From CAXBCP01 sp963974055 (lineage in GTDB: Bacteria; Pseudomonadota; Alphaproteobacteria; MPNO01; UBA830), in contig CAXBCP010000017.1 in the NCBI GenBank assembly GCA_963974055.1, positions 1 through 64,000 on the forward strand: a DNA stretch of 64,000 nucleotides, in the 5' to 3' direction. This document shows positions 43,216 to 51,181 of this stretch, in pieces. The position numbers and the translations under genes are program-made. Numbering within the stretch: position 1 is the stretch's first letter; each line of letters starts with the position of its first letter. The notes beneath the pieces are model-generated. The model saw only the letters and a list, made by a program, of their open reading frames with translations, ran no database searches and was not told where the DNA came from.

Positions 43216-43347
43216 ATGGCATTCGTCAAATACCCCGCCGTCTTCGCGGGCGGCTGGCTGTTCAACTTCGTGGTGGATATTCAGTTCATGTCCGGCTTCG
43301 CCGCCGGCTGGTTCGCCCATACCTGGGTCGGAAGCGTCCTGCTGTAG
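43216..43347 (+). CDS. Aromatic-rich 43-residue small protein
   Basis: The short frame from ATG 43216 to TAG encodes a 43-residue protein rich in Phe, Trp, Gly, Ala and Val (sequence begins MAFVKYPAVFAGGWLFNF and ends HTWVGSVLL), which could form one membrane-associated helix. It lies 78 bases after the glutamine-synthetase-like gene on the same strand and ends one base before the convergent DUF3253-like gene. A G-rich stretch 8-12 bases upstream (tcgggggcc) could serve as ribosome site. No family is recognised. Protein-like composition supports it, but it may be spurious. Confidence 0.45.
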   Translation: MAFVKYPAVFAGGWLFNFVVDIQFMSGFAAGWFAHTWVGSVLL

Positions 43348-43348
43348 A

Positions 43349-43630
43349 TCAGCTTTTCAACCGCATCCGAACGACACCGCGGAAATCCTCGGGATCGACG
43401 ACCTGTCCCTTGCGGGTGATCTCGATCAGCCCGGCCCGCGCCAGATGAAGCATCTGCTGCTTGACCGGGTTCATGAACCTGCGCCAGGCATCGGGTTTTT
43501 CGTTTTCGCGCTTGCGGACTTCGCCAAGCGCCCGGGCCACATCCACGGGGGCTGCAGACCCCCATTCGCCAAGCGATTCGAGGATGAATTCCGCAACGGG
43601 GTCGAGTATCTGCTCTTTTTCGTTTTCCAT
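43349..43630 (-). CDS. DUF3253-like small winged-helix protein
   Basis: The 93-residue protein (from ATG 43630) has an N-terminal helix with DPVAEFILESL, the PVDVARALGE segment, and the C-terminal LARAGLIEITRKGQVVDPEDFRGVVRMRLKS. The last follows the DUF3253 pattern of a winged-helix fold ending in Gly-x-x-Val-Asp-Pro. It may bind nucleic acid; that is inference. A longer frame to 43744 would overlap the divergent MFS gene and is less likely. It is convergent with the 43-residue ORF and divergent from the MFS gene across 61 bases. Confidence 0.65.
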   Translation of the reverse strand: MENEKEQILDPVAEFILESLGEWGSAAPVDVARALGEVRKRENEKPDAWRRFMNPVKQQMLHLARAGLIEITRKGQVVDPEDFRGVVRMRLKS

Positions 43631-43691
43631 GCCGCTTTGTAGGGCCGCAATCGCCGCGAGACAAGCGCGCTGAGCAGGAGTAACTAGAGGT

Positions 43692-44957
43692 ATGGCTTCC
43701 TCATCCCGGCTGGGCGGCATTGCCGTCGCCATGGCCAACCGCAATTACCGGCTCTACACCTATGGTGCAATCCCCTCGCTTCTGGGCACATGGATACAGC
43801 GTATGGCCATGGGCTGGCTCGCGTGGGAGCTGACGAAATCGGGCACATGGCTGGGTCTCGTTGCCTTCGGCGATCTCGCGCCGACGGTATTATCGGCGCC
43901 CATTGCCGGCGCTTTCGCCGACCGCGTGGACCGGCTGAAGATGGTGCGGTTCATCCAGTACGCCAATATCGTCCAGGCGACAGCGCTGGCGGCGTTCACG
44001 CTGACCGGCGTGATGACCATAGAACTGCTGTTCGGCCTCGCGCTGATCCAGGGCACGTTGCAGGGAATGCACCAGCCGTTCCGCCAGTCCCTGATCGGTA
44101 CGATCGTGACGCGCGAGGAAATAACGTCGGCCATCGGCATCAATTCCACGATCTGGAATACGTCTCGGCTGATCGGCCCGGCGATTTCGGCCGTCATCAT
44201 TCTACAGTTCGGGGTCGGGTATACCTTTCTGGTAAATGCGCTGAGCTACGTCCCGATGCTGGCGACGCTGTACATGATCGACGTCAAACACGAACCGAAG
44301 GCGCAAAAGTCCCTTTCCGACGTCCCCGGAGAGATCATGGAGGGCATCCGCTACGTCACCGGGCATTCCTTCATCGGCCCGCTGCTGATCCTGCTGTTTA
44401 CGTTTTCGTTTTTCGGCCGTGCGACCGCCGAACTGCTGCCCGGCTTCACGGGCGCCGTCTTCGGCAAGGGGCCCGACGGCCTTGCCGTTCTGACCGGCGC
44501 GGCGGGTTTCGGATCGCTGTTTTCGGGGATATGGCTGTCGCGGCGCGGCCGGTTGAGCGGGCTATCCGATATTCTCATCGTCATCGTGCTGTTCATCGCC
44601 GGCTTCCAGCTTGCCTTCGTGGCCACCGACAATTTCTGGATCTCCGTCGTCGTGTTTACCGGTTGGGGGTTCATGCTCAACGGCAGCGGAATCATCATCC
44701 AGTCGCTGATCCAGGCCAATGTGCCGAATGCGATCCGGGGGCGCGTCGTCAGCCTTTACGGCATGCTATGGCTCGGCACCCCGGCCGTGGGCGCGTTTGC
44801 CATGGGCGCAGCGGCGGATTTCATAGGATTCAGGCTGCCTGTCGCGTTCGGCGCCGGCGTTATCCTGATCGCGTTCCTGTGGGCAATCCCCCGCCGGACG
44901 CGCCTGCGGGACGAAATAGCGAAAATGACCCACGCCCTGTCCGAAAACCGCGGATAA
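43692..44957 (+). CDS. MFS transporter, EntS-like
   Basis: The 421-residue protein has about twelve membrane helices and the MFS A-like loop FADRVDRLKMV between helices 2 and 3. The sequence is typical of the MFS_3/EntS branch, which includes enterobactin and drug exporters. The cargo is unknown. It starts at ATG 43692, with AGGAG 12 bases and GAGG closer upstream. It is transcribed away from the DUF3253-like gene and stands alone. Confidence 0.87.
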   Translation: MASSSRLGGIAVAMANRNYRLYTYGAIPSLLGTWIQRMAMGWLAWELTKSGTWLGLVAFGDLAPTVLSAPIAGAFADRVDRLKMVRFIQYANIVQATALAAFTLTGVMTIELLFGLALIQGTLQGMHQPFRQSLIGTIVTREEITSAIGINSTIWNTSRLIGPAISAVIILQFGVGYTFLVNALSYVPMLATLYMIDVKHEPKAQKSLSDVPGEIMEGIRYVTGHSFIGPLLILLFTFSFFGRATAELLPGFTGAVFGKGPDGLAVLTGAAGFGSLFSGIWLSRRGRLSGLSDILIVIVLFIAGFQLAFVATDNFWISVVVFTGWGFMLNGSGIIIQSLIQANVPNAIRGRVVSLYGMLWLGTPAVGAFAMGAAADFIGFRLPVAFGAGVILIAFLWAIPRRTRLRDEIAKMTHALSENRG

Positions 44958-45045
44958 ATATTTTGCTGCACCGCAACAAAAACGGTTGCGACACGACCCG
45001 ATTTCCCCATATACAGGGTCAGGTTGAACAGTGGAGTTTCGCAGG

Positions 45046-45234
45046 ATGAGCAGCGAAATTATTACGATTTATATCCCGATTTTCCGGGAAAAACTGGCCC
45101 GCCTCGAAACCCTCGGACGCGGCGCTTCCCGCGAAGCCGCCGGACTCCGCCGGGCGATCGCGAAAGCGGAAAACGCTTCCCTGAAAGCCCCCAAGCCGGA
45201 AAAACAGAACGCCCGCATACCGGTCGCGGCCTAA
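45046..45234 (+). CDS. Small charged protein, function unknown
   Basis: The 62-residue protein (from ATG 45046, GGAG 9 bases upstream; GTG 45031 also in frame) is hydrophobic at first (SSEIITIYIPIF), then strongly charged and helical (REKLARLETLGRGASREAAGLRRAIAKAENA), ending in a Lys/Pro tail. The helix could be a coiled coil or could bind nucleic acid. Its stop overlaps the stop of the convergent TfdA-like gene (45231-45234). Codon use looks native. No family is recognised. Confidence 0.55.
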   Translation: MSSEIITIYIPIFREKLARLETLGRGASREAAGLRRAIAKAENASLKAPKPEKQNARIPVAA

Positions 45235-46094
45235 GCCTCCAGCACGGTCACCCGGCGCATATCCCGCGGATAGCGCGTATCGTCGAACGGCGTTCCGCGG
45301 TGCATCGTCTGCTGGTTGTCCCACATCACAAAGTCGCCAAGCCGCCATTTATGACGGAAAACGAATTCCGGCCGCGTCGCATGCGCCGTCAATTCGTCCA
45401 GCAGCGCGCGTCCTTCGTCCACCGGCCAGCCCACGACATGAGACGCATGACTTGTCAGGCAGAGCGATTTCCGCCCGGTACGCGGGTTTTTCTGGACCAG
45501 GCTATGCCGCGCCGGCGGCCGGGTCGCCCTGACTGAATCGTCGGCCTCTTTCATCCCGCCCAGCACGCGCGAATACCAGATCGAATGTTCGGCGCTCAGC
45601 CCGGCGATCCGGTCTTTCATGCCCGCATCGAGCGCATCGTAAGCGGCGCGCATATCGGCGAATTCCGTATCGGCGCGATCGGGCGGCACCTGGTGCGCCG
45701 CCAGGATCGAATATGTCGCCCGCACGGGATCGAACGTGACATCGGAATGCCACAGCAGGTTTCCCCTGTGAAATGCCCGGCGCGGATCGTCCGCCGCATG
45801 GATCCGACCGTTTTCGTCCAGGTTGCCGACATCCACCAGTTCATCGGTCGACAGCCGTATCCCGCGCCCGGAAACGGTCTGCTGCATTTTCTGGCGCATC
45901 AGGGGGCCGAAGACCCGTCCGAACGCGATGTGGTGTTCGTCCTGTATCGGCGTGGCGTTACGAAAAATGCACACAGCATACCGGTCCATCGCCGCGACGA
46001 GTTCGTCTTTGAGACCGGCCGCCGGCGGAACCGAAAAATCCACGCCGGCGGTTTCCGCCGCAAAGGTCGGATGAAGCCGGTCGAACGATACCAT
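45231..46094 (-). CDS. TauD/TfdA family Fe(II)/2-oxoglutarate dioxygenase
   Basis: The 287-residue enzyme has the metal-binding HxD in LLWHSDVTFD, the distal His in TMHRGTPFD and a 2-oxoglutarate-binding Arg in RRVTVLE at the end. It hydroxylates a substrate next to a heteroatom, with 2-oxoglutarate decarboxylation. It resembles 2,4-dichlorophenoxyacetate dioxygenase-type members more than taurine dioxygenase, on the basis of general pattern only. The start is ATG 46094, 11 bases after the DUF4197 gene on the same strand. Confidence 0.9.
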   Translation of the reverse strand: MVSFDRLHPTFAAETAGVDFSVPPAAGLKDELVAAMDRYAVCIFRNATPIQDEHHIAFGRVFGPLMRQKMQQTVSGRGIRLSTDELVDVGNLDENGRIHAADDPRRAFHRGNLLWHSDVTFDPVRATYSILAAHQVPPDRADTEFADMRAAYDALDAGMKDRIAGLSAEHSIWYSRVLGGMKEADDSVRATRPPARHSLVQKNPRTGRKSLCLTSHASHVVGWPVDEGRALLDELTAHATRPEFVFRHKWRLGDFVMWDNQQTMHRGTPFDDTRYPRDMRRVTVLEA

Positions 46095-46105
46095 CGCGGC
46101 GCCGG

Positions 46106-46861
46106 CTATTTCCCGAAGACCTTTTTCAGCAGCGCCGTCGTCTGTTTCGCGGGATCTTCGCGGATCGCCGCTTCTTCGCGGCCGAGATAGACGAATATCC
46201 CGGCAATCGCCTTGTCGAGCACATGATTGACAAGGTCGGCCTTCACGTCCGGCACGAAGGGCAACGATTTGTACTGTCCCATCATCCTGTCGTAGCTGTT
46301 GATCGCGCCGACATCGGCGAGCGAGGAATCGACAATCGGCCTGAATTCGCCTTTCAGCGGGGCCGACATCTTGCCGCGGAAGAACTCGGTCGCCGAGTTT
46401 TTCGGCCCCTTGTAGATCTTCTGCACGTCTTCGAGGGTCATGTTTGAAATCGAATCGAAAAACAGCTTTTTCGCTTTCGGGGTCGCCGCTTCCGCGGCAC
46501 GGTTCAGCCGCAGTTCGAGGTCATCCGCCATGCCCGACATCCCGAACCGGCTAAGCGCCGACTGGACCGTTTTCAGAGAATCCGGCAATGGAATGTGAAC
46601 CAGCGGGTCGTTGTTGAACCCGTTCGCCGCACCCAGCTGGCCGACCAGCCGCTCGGTCCCGACGCGCAGCGCTTCCTTGAGCCCGTTCCCGATTTCGCCG
46701 TCGGTCAGGGAGCCGACGGAACTGCTTCCGCCGCCGATGCCGAGCTTGCCGAGCCCGCCCCCGGTCGCGTCTTCAAGCTTCTTGAAAAAGCTCTGTCCAC
46801 TTGCCGGCGCGGCTGCCAGGCCGAAAATCACCGCCGCCGCTACCAGATTTGCCTTACCCAT
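46106..46861 (-). CDS. DUF4197 family exported protein
   Basis: The 251-residue protein has a signal peptide (about 1-22, ASGQS cleavage). A glycine/serine linker then precedes the DUF4197 domain, with LTDGEIGNGLKEALRVGTERLVGQLG, DPLVHIPLPDSLKTV and KLFFDSISNMTLEDVQKIYKGP, all standard blocks of the family. The protein is thought to be periplasmic or surface-associated; its role is unknown. The start is ATG 46861 after GGAGAAG. The longer frame adds an arginine-rich stretch without support. Confidence 0.9.
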   Translation of the reverse strand: MGKANLVAAAVIFGLAAAPASGQSFFKKLEDATGGGLGKLGIGGGSSSVGSLTDGEIGNGLKEALRVGTERLVGQLGAANGFNNDPLVHIPLPDSLKTVQSALSRFGMSGMADDLELRLNRAAEAATPKAKKLFFDSISNMTLEDVQKIYKGPKNSATEFFRGKMSAPLKGEFRPIVDSSLADVGAINSYDRMMGQYKSLPFVPDVKADLVNHVLDKAIAGIFVYLGREEAAIREDPAKQTTALLKKVFGK

Positions 46862-46997
46862 AGGTCTTCTCCAATACAATGATACGCTCGGCAGCCTTCG
46901 CCGCCGCAAGGATTTTAGCACATATGCAATACATCCGCCTCAATCCGGCGGCGGGAAGACAAGAAACCGGGAAACGCAGGCGGGCCGCTGTTTTCGC

Positions 46998-48143
46998 CTA
47001 TTTTGACGCCAGGTTCGACCGCCTGTCGCCGACATCCATCTGCACTGCGCCATGGGCCGCAACTTCGTCGGCGAGCTGTTGGGCTTCGGCCTTGAAGTTG
47101 TATCGCCCGCTGTTGAAATGCGGAATCACGTAGCGCGCGAACAGTTCGAGCGACCGTTTTATCTTCGCGGAATCCGCCCATTCATGGGTGCTCAGCATGA
47201 CCCCGCCGAACCTGCCGTTATCGGCAATCTTCTTCTCGATCCAGGCAATCGCATCGTCGGGCGTGCCGACGACCCAGTCCCGCCGCTCGGCGACCGATTG
47301 CGGGGTGAATTCCGATATCGGCTGCCCTTTGTAGGACTCGTAAAGCGGGGTGAAGCCGATCGAAGTGAAATACCCCGTTTCCCGCATCATCCCCTCGCTG
47401 ACATCCGCCCAGGCTTCTTCACGGGTGTCGGCGAGATAGAAGCTGCTGACGAGATGCCACGATTCACGGTCTGCCGTTTTGCCGTGGCGGTCGCAGGCAC
47501 CCTCGAAGTTCTTCCAGAATTCGGTAAACACACCATCGCCCGGCCGGTTCAGGCCGCACGGGGTCCACAGTTCCATATCGTGGCGGGCCGCCAGGTCGAG
47601 GCTTTCCGCCCCGCCGGTTGTCGGCAGCGCCAGCGGCAGGCGTGGCTGCTGATAGGATTTGAGCTGTAACCGCAGGTCGTCGAACTGCCAGAATTCGCCG
47701 TTATGGCTGATCGGATCGTCCGCTTCGAGCAGCCGGACGATTACATCGGCGGATTCGGCCATCATCCGGCGCGCCGCGGCGCCGTCGACATTGAACAGTT
47801 TTTTGTCGGTAATCAGGCTCGACGGCCCGATCCCTAGGATCGCCCGCCCGTAGGACAGGTGATCGAGAAACGCAATCCGCTCCGCGACCTGGTACGGGTG
47901 ATGAAACGGCAGGTTCACCACCGAAGTCCCCAGCCGGATCCGGGCGGTTTTCGCCGCCGCCATCGACAACGCCATTTCCGGCGACGGCATGGTTTCCCAT
48001 CCGCCGGAATGATGTTCGCCAATATGAAACGAGTCGTATCCGAGGCTCTCGACATAGGGAATCAGATCGATATCGCGGTGAAACGCGAGCGTCGGGTTAT
48101 CCGACGGATGATGAAGCGGCATCATGAAGAAAGAAAATTTCAT
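46998..48143 (-). CDS. LLM-class flavin-dependent monooxygenase
   Basis: The 381-residue bacterial-luciferase-like protein has the opening MKFSFFMMPLHHP, the LGYDSFHIGEHHSGGW block and the LGTSVVNLPFHHPYQVAERIAFLDHLSYGR stretch, which define the LLM family using reduced flavin (FMNH2 or F420). The start is ATG 48143. Neighbours are the TRAP transporter upstream (148-base gap) and DUF4197 downstream. It probably oxidises a compound imported by the transporter, but that is only context. Confidence 0.92.
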   Translation of the reverse strand: MKFSFFMMPLHHPSDNPTLAFHRDIDLIPYVESLGYDSFHIGEHHSGGWETMPSPEMALSMAAAKTARIRLGTSVVNLPFHHPYQVAERIAFLDHLSYGRAILGIGPSSLITDKKLFNVDGAAARRMMAESADVIVRLLEADDPISHNGEFWQFDDLRLQLKSYQQPRLPLALPTTGGAESLDLAARHDMELWTPCGLNRPGDGVFTEFWKNFEGACDRHGKTADRESWHLVSSFYLADTREEAWADVSEGMMRETGYFTSIGFTPLYESYKGQPISEFTPQSVAERRDWVVGTPDDAIAWIEKKIADNGRFGGVMLSTHEWADSAKIKRSLELFARYVIPHFNSGRYNFKAEAQQLADEVAAHGAVQMDVGDRRSNLASK

Positions 48144-48291
48144 CTGCGTTCCTTGGTCTGCTCCGGCGGGACGGCCGGAATCGGGTGGGGATCCTGCGAA
48201 TCTGACGATTGTTTACGATACGTCCGGCCCCGACAAGTCCCCGACAGGACGCCCATATGCCTCCCGGAGGTCCGCAATCTGGGCCGCCCGG

Positions 48292-49569
48292 TCAATTGAC
48301 CAGGACCAGGCTTATTTCGGGCACGTAGGTGATCAGGCCAAGCATGAAAAACGCCAGGACGAGGAACGGCGCGGTCCCGCGAAAGACTTCGCTCACGGTG
48401 ACGTTGCCGATGGCGCTCAGGGTGAAAAGGTTCAGCCCGATCGGCGGCGTGACCGCCGCAATTTCCATGTTGATGATGATAACGATCGCGAAATGGATCG
48501 GATCGATATCCATCAGGGCGATCAGCGGCAGGAAAATCGGCAGCGTAATCAGCAGCGCCGAAATCACTTCCAGAAACATCCCGAGAAAGATCAGCAGGAT
48601 ATTCGCGGCCAGCAGAAATCCCGCGGCCGCCAGTTTCTGCTCGGTAATCCAGTTCACCAGGGACTGGGGAATGCCGCTGTCGGTCATCGCGTATCCGAAC
48701 ACTGCGGCACCGGCCAGCACCAGCAGGATCGCCGCCGATGTTATGCAGCCGCGGGCGATCACCGTTACGAAACGGCGCACGCCCTGCCGTTTGTATTCCG
48801 CTGCCGTGATGACCAGCGCATAGACCACCGCGACCGCGCTGGCCTCGGTCGGCGTGAAAATCCCGCCATAGATACTGCCCAGGATGATCACCGGCAGCAG
48901 CAATACATCCGTCGCCGCGACAAGCGCATCGCGGCGTTCCGCGAAACGCGCCCGCACCCGGCGCGTCTCGCGCCACGTCCACGTGCGCACCACCACATAG
49001 GCGCAAAGCAGAAGGCCGAACAGCAGCCCGGGGACGATCCCGGCCTGAAAAAGCTTGCCAATGGATTCGTTCGATACCAGCCCATAGATGATCAGCGGGA
49101 TCGACGGCGGGATCAGGATCCCGAGCCCGCCCGACATGGCGATCAGCCCCAGGCTGAAACGCTGCGGATAGCCGCGCTGAATGAGTTCGGGCAGAACGAC
49201 CACGCCGATCGCCGCGGCGGTCGCGATCGACGAGCCGCACATCGCGGAAAATATGATCGTGGAGACGACGGCGACCACCGCCAGTCCGCCCGGCAGGTGG
49301 CCGATCAGCGAATCCACCGCGGATACCAGCCGTTTGATCGCGCCGCCCCGGCTCAGGATTTCCGCGGCGATAATGAAAAACGGGATCGCCAGAACAGGCG
49401 TCTTGTCGAGCGCGCTGAACATGATGCCGCCGGATACCGGCAGCACCCCGTTGGTGATAAAGATATAGGCCGCCCCCGACGCCGCCAGCGCGAGACCGAT
49501 GGGCACGCCGATAATGGCAAGAACCGCCAGACTGCCGGCCAGCAGAAGCGACGCCGAAAGTATATCCAT
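48292..49569 (-). CDS. dctM: TRAP transporter large permease (DctM-like)
   Basis: The 425-residue permease has about twelve to thirteen membrane helices. It has the conserved GVPIGLALAASGAAYIF opening, the MCGSSIATAAAIGVVVLPELIQRGYP block and GILIPPSIPLIIYGLVS, all diagnostic of DctM. It forms the channel of a sodium-driven TRAP importer for organic acids with the small permease, whose gene stop overlaps this start (TGATG). The binding-protein gene of the same operon is frameshifted, so the system may be inactive in this strain. Confidence 0.94.
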   Translation of the reverse strand: MDILSASLLLAGSLAVLAIIGVPIGLALAASGAAYIFITNGVLPVSGGIMFSALDKTPVLAIPFFIIAAEILSRGGAIKRLVSAVDSLIGHLPGGLAVVAVVSTIIFSAMCGSSIATAAAIGVVVLPELIQRGYPQRFSLGLIAMSGGLGILIPPSIPLIIYGLVSNESIGKLFQAGIVPGLLFGLLLCAYVVVRTWTWRETRRVRARFAERRDALVAATDVLLLPVIILGSIYGGIFTPTEASAVAVVYALVITAAEYKRQGVRRFVTVIARGCITSAAILLVLAGAAVFGYAMTDSGIPQSLVNWITEQKLAAAGFLLAANILLIFLGMFLEVISALLITLPIFLPLIALMDIDPIHFAIVIIINMEIAAVTPPIGLNLFTLSAIGNVTVSEVFRGTAPFLVLAFFMLGLITYVPEISLVLVN

Positions 49570-50108
49570 CAGACGGTACCCGCCGCCGCTGCGTCGTCGG
49601 CAGGCGCCTCACCGGGACGCCACACATCGACGATCGACCGGATCAGCTGGATACAGAGCAAAACGCCGCCGGCGCAGACGGAAACATGAAACGGCCACAC
49701 CGGCCAGCGCAGGGCGGTCGGCATGACCTCGTTGAACATCATGGTTTCGTCGGCCAGGGTATAGCCCGATACCGCGAGCGCAGCGGCGATCAGCAGCGTT
49801 ACGACATGGGCCAGCGTCCGCAGGATACGCGTACCGAAATCGTTCAGGACGTGTTCGATCAGCGTGAAGCGGATGTTCACCCCGTAACGGACCCCGGCGG
49901 AAATACCGATAAACGTGCCCCAGATCATGCAGTAGCGGACGACGATTTCGACCGACGGGTCCGACCAGGCAAAACCATAGCGCGTCACCACCATCGCGAA
50001 CATGAAAACGGCCCCGCCGACAAACAGCAATCCTGTCGCCGCATCGCACAGGACGTCCCAGCCACGCAGCAGGGCGCTCGCCCTGCCGCGTGATCCGGTT
50101 TCAGTCAT
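49569..50108 (-). CDS. dctQ: TRAP transporter small permease (DctQ-like)
   Basis: The 179-residue protein has four predicted membrane helices with the DctQ pattern (VVTRYGFAWSDPSVEIVVRYCMIWGTFIGISAGVRYG). It scaffolds the large permease and helps receive the loaded binding protein. The start is ATG 50108, six bases after the dctP stop, and the stop shares one base with dctM. Confidence 0.93.
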   Translation of the reverse strand: MTETGSRGRASALLRGWDVLCDAATGLLFVGGAVFMFAMVVTRYGFAWSDPSVEIVVRYCMIWGTFIGISAGVRYGVNIRFTLIEHVLNDFGTRILRTLAHVVTLLIAAALAVSGYTLADETMMFNEVMPTALRWPVWPFHVSVCAGGVLLCIQLIRSIVDVWRPGEAPADDAAAAGTV

Positions 50109-50114
50109 GCAGCG

Positions 50115-51102
50115 CTACTTCTTGATTTTCGCCAGAAGCGCTTTGATTTCGGGATCGAGCCCGTCATAGAGCGGCTTGAGCGCCGCGATCCAGCGGGTCC
50201 GTTCTTCGGCGGAAAACTCGACGACTTCCATGCCGTTTGCCGCCACGTTCTTGTAGGCGTTATTGATGGAATTCGTGATTTCCTTGAGGTTGTAGGCCTT
50301 GCCGGCGGCGAGCGCGTCATTGATCATCTTCTGGCCGCCGCCGCCCTGCTTTTCATACCATGCCGGATTCACGACGACGACGTAGCCGAACGGGAACAGG
50401 TTTACCTTGGTGACCGATTTCAGCACCTCGTAAAGCTTGATCTGGTTGCCGTATGGCGCCGTGGTCCAGGCGCCGTCCGCGACGCCCTGCTTGAGCGCGA
50501 GGAAGACCTCGGCGCCGGGGATCGCCGTCGGCGCCGCGCCCAAGGCTTCGGTCGAACTTGCGAGAACCTCGGACGGGAAAACGCGGATCTTCTTGTCCTT
50601 GAAATCGGCCAGCGTCCTGATCGGCTTGTTGGACCAGAGCGCGACGAAGCCGTCATACCAGAAGCCGGCGCCCATCAGGCGCTTGGCGCCGAGCTTGGCG
50701 AGCAGGTCCGCGCCGACCGGCCCGTTCAGCACGGTTTCCATCGAATCGTAGCTGTCGAACAGCATCGGCGTCTCGAGAAGCTTGAAGGCTGGTTCGATGG
50801 TCGAGACGTACCCGATCGTCGGCATCGCCATCTGGACCTGGCCGCGCGCAACCGCGGGCACTTCGTCCTTGCCCGCCATCAACTGGCCCGCGGGATACAG
50901 GGTAACCTTGTATTTACCGGCCGACATTTTTTCGAGCTCTGCCTTGAACACTTCGGCAGTCCGGGTCTTGATATGGGCCGCCGGGGTTTCGAGCGGAATT
51001 TTGAATTTTGATCTCGGTCTGAGCGACCGCGGTCGTCGCTGATGCGCCAAAGGCCAAAGCCAGTGCGACCGAGGTCGTGGCAGCTAGAAACGTCTTCATC
51101 AT
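50115..51102 (-). pseudogene. dctP: TRAP substrate-binding protein (DctP-like), interrupted by a frameshift
   Basis: Translation from ATG 51102 (AGGAGA upstream) gives a perfect signal peptide MMKTFLAATTSVALALAF through AVAQTEIKI, but the frame then runs into unrelated sequence and stops near 50914. The remainder of a DctP protein (PLETPAAHIKTRTAEVF to the end, about 295 residues, with the helix GQVQMAMPTIGY and ALKQGVADGAW) continues one frame over to 50115. The switch point is a 7-base tandem duplication (AATTTTG twice, 50997-51010); removing one copy restores TEIKIPLETPAAH. It is either a real frameshift mutation, a reversible slippage site or a sequencing error. Confidence 0.85.
50997..51010. 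repeat. Seven-base tandem duplication at the dctP frameshift
   Basis: AATTTTG occurs twice in direct succession (50997-51003 and 51004-51010) inside the dctP coding region. Seven bases is not a multiple of three, so loss of one copy exactly restores the reading frame between the signal peptide and the mature binding protein. Short tandem repeats are prone to slippage. Confidence 0.85.
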
Positions 51103-51181
51103 GGGTTCTCCTGTTCAATCCAAGACAAGCAACTTCTGTGATCGTTTCCCCTCGATCCCTCTTCGACGCGTATTGCGCGCT

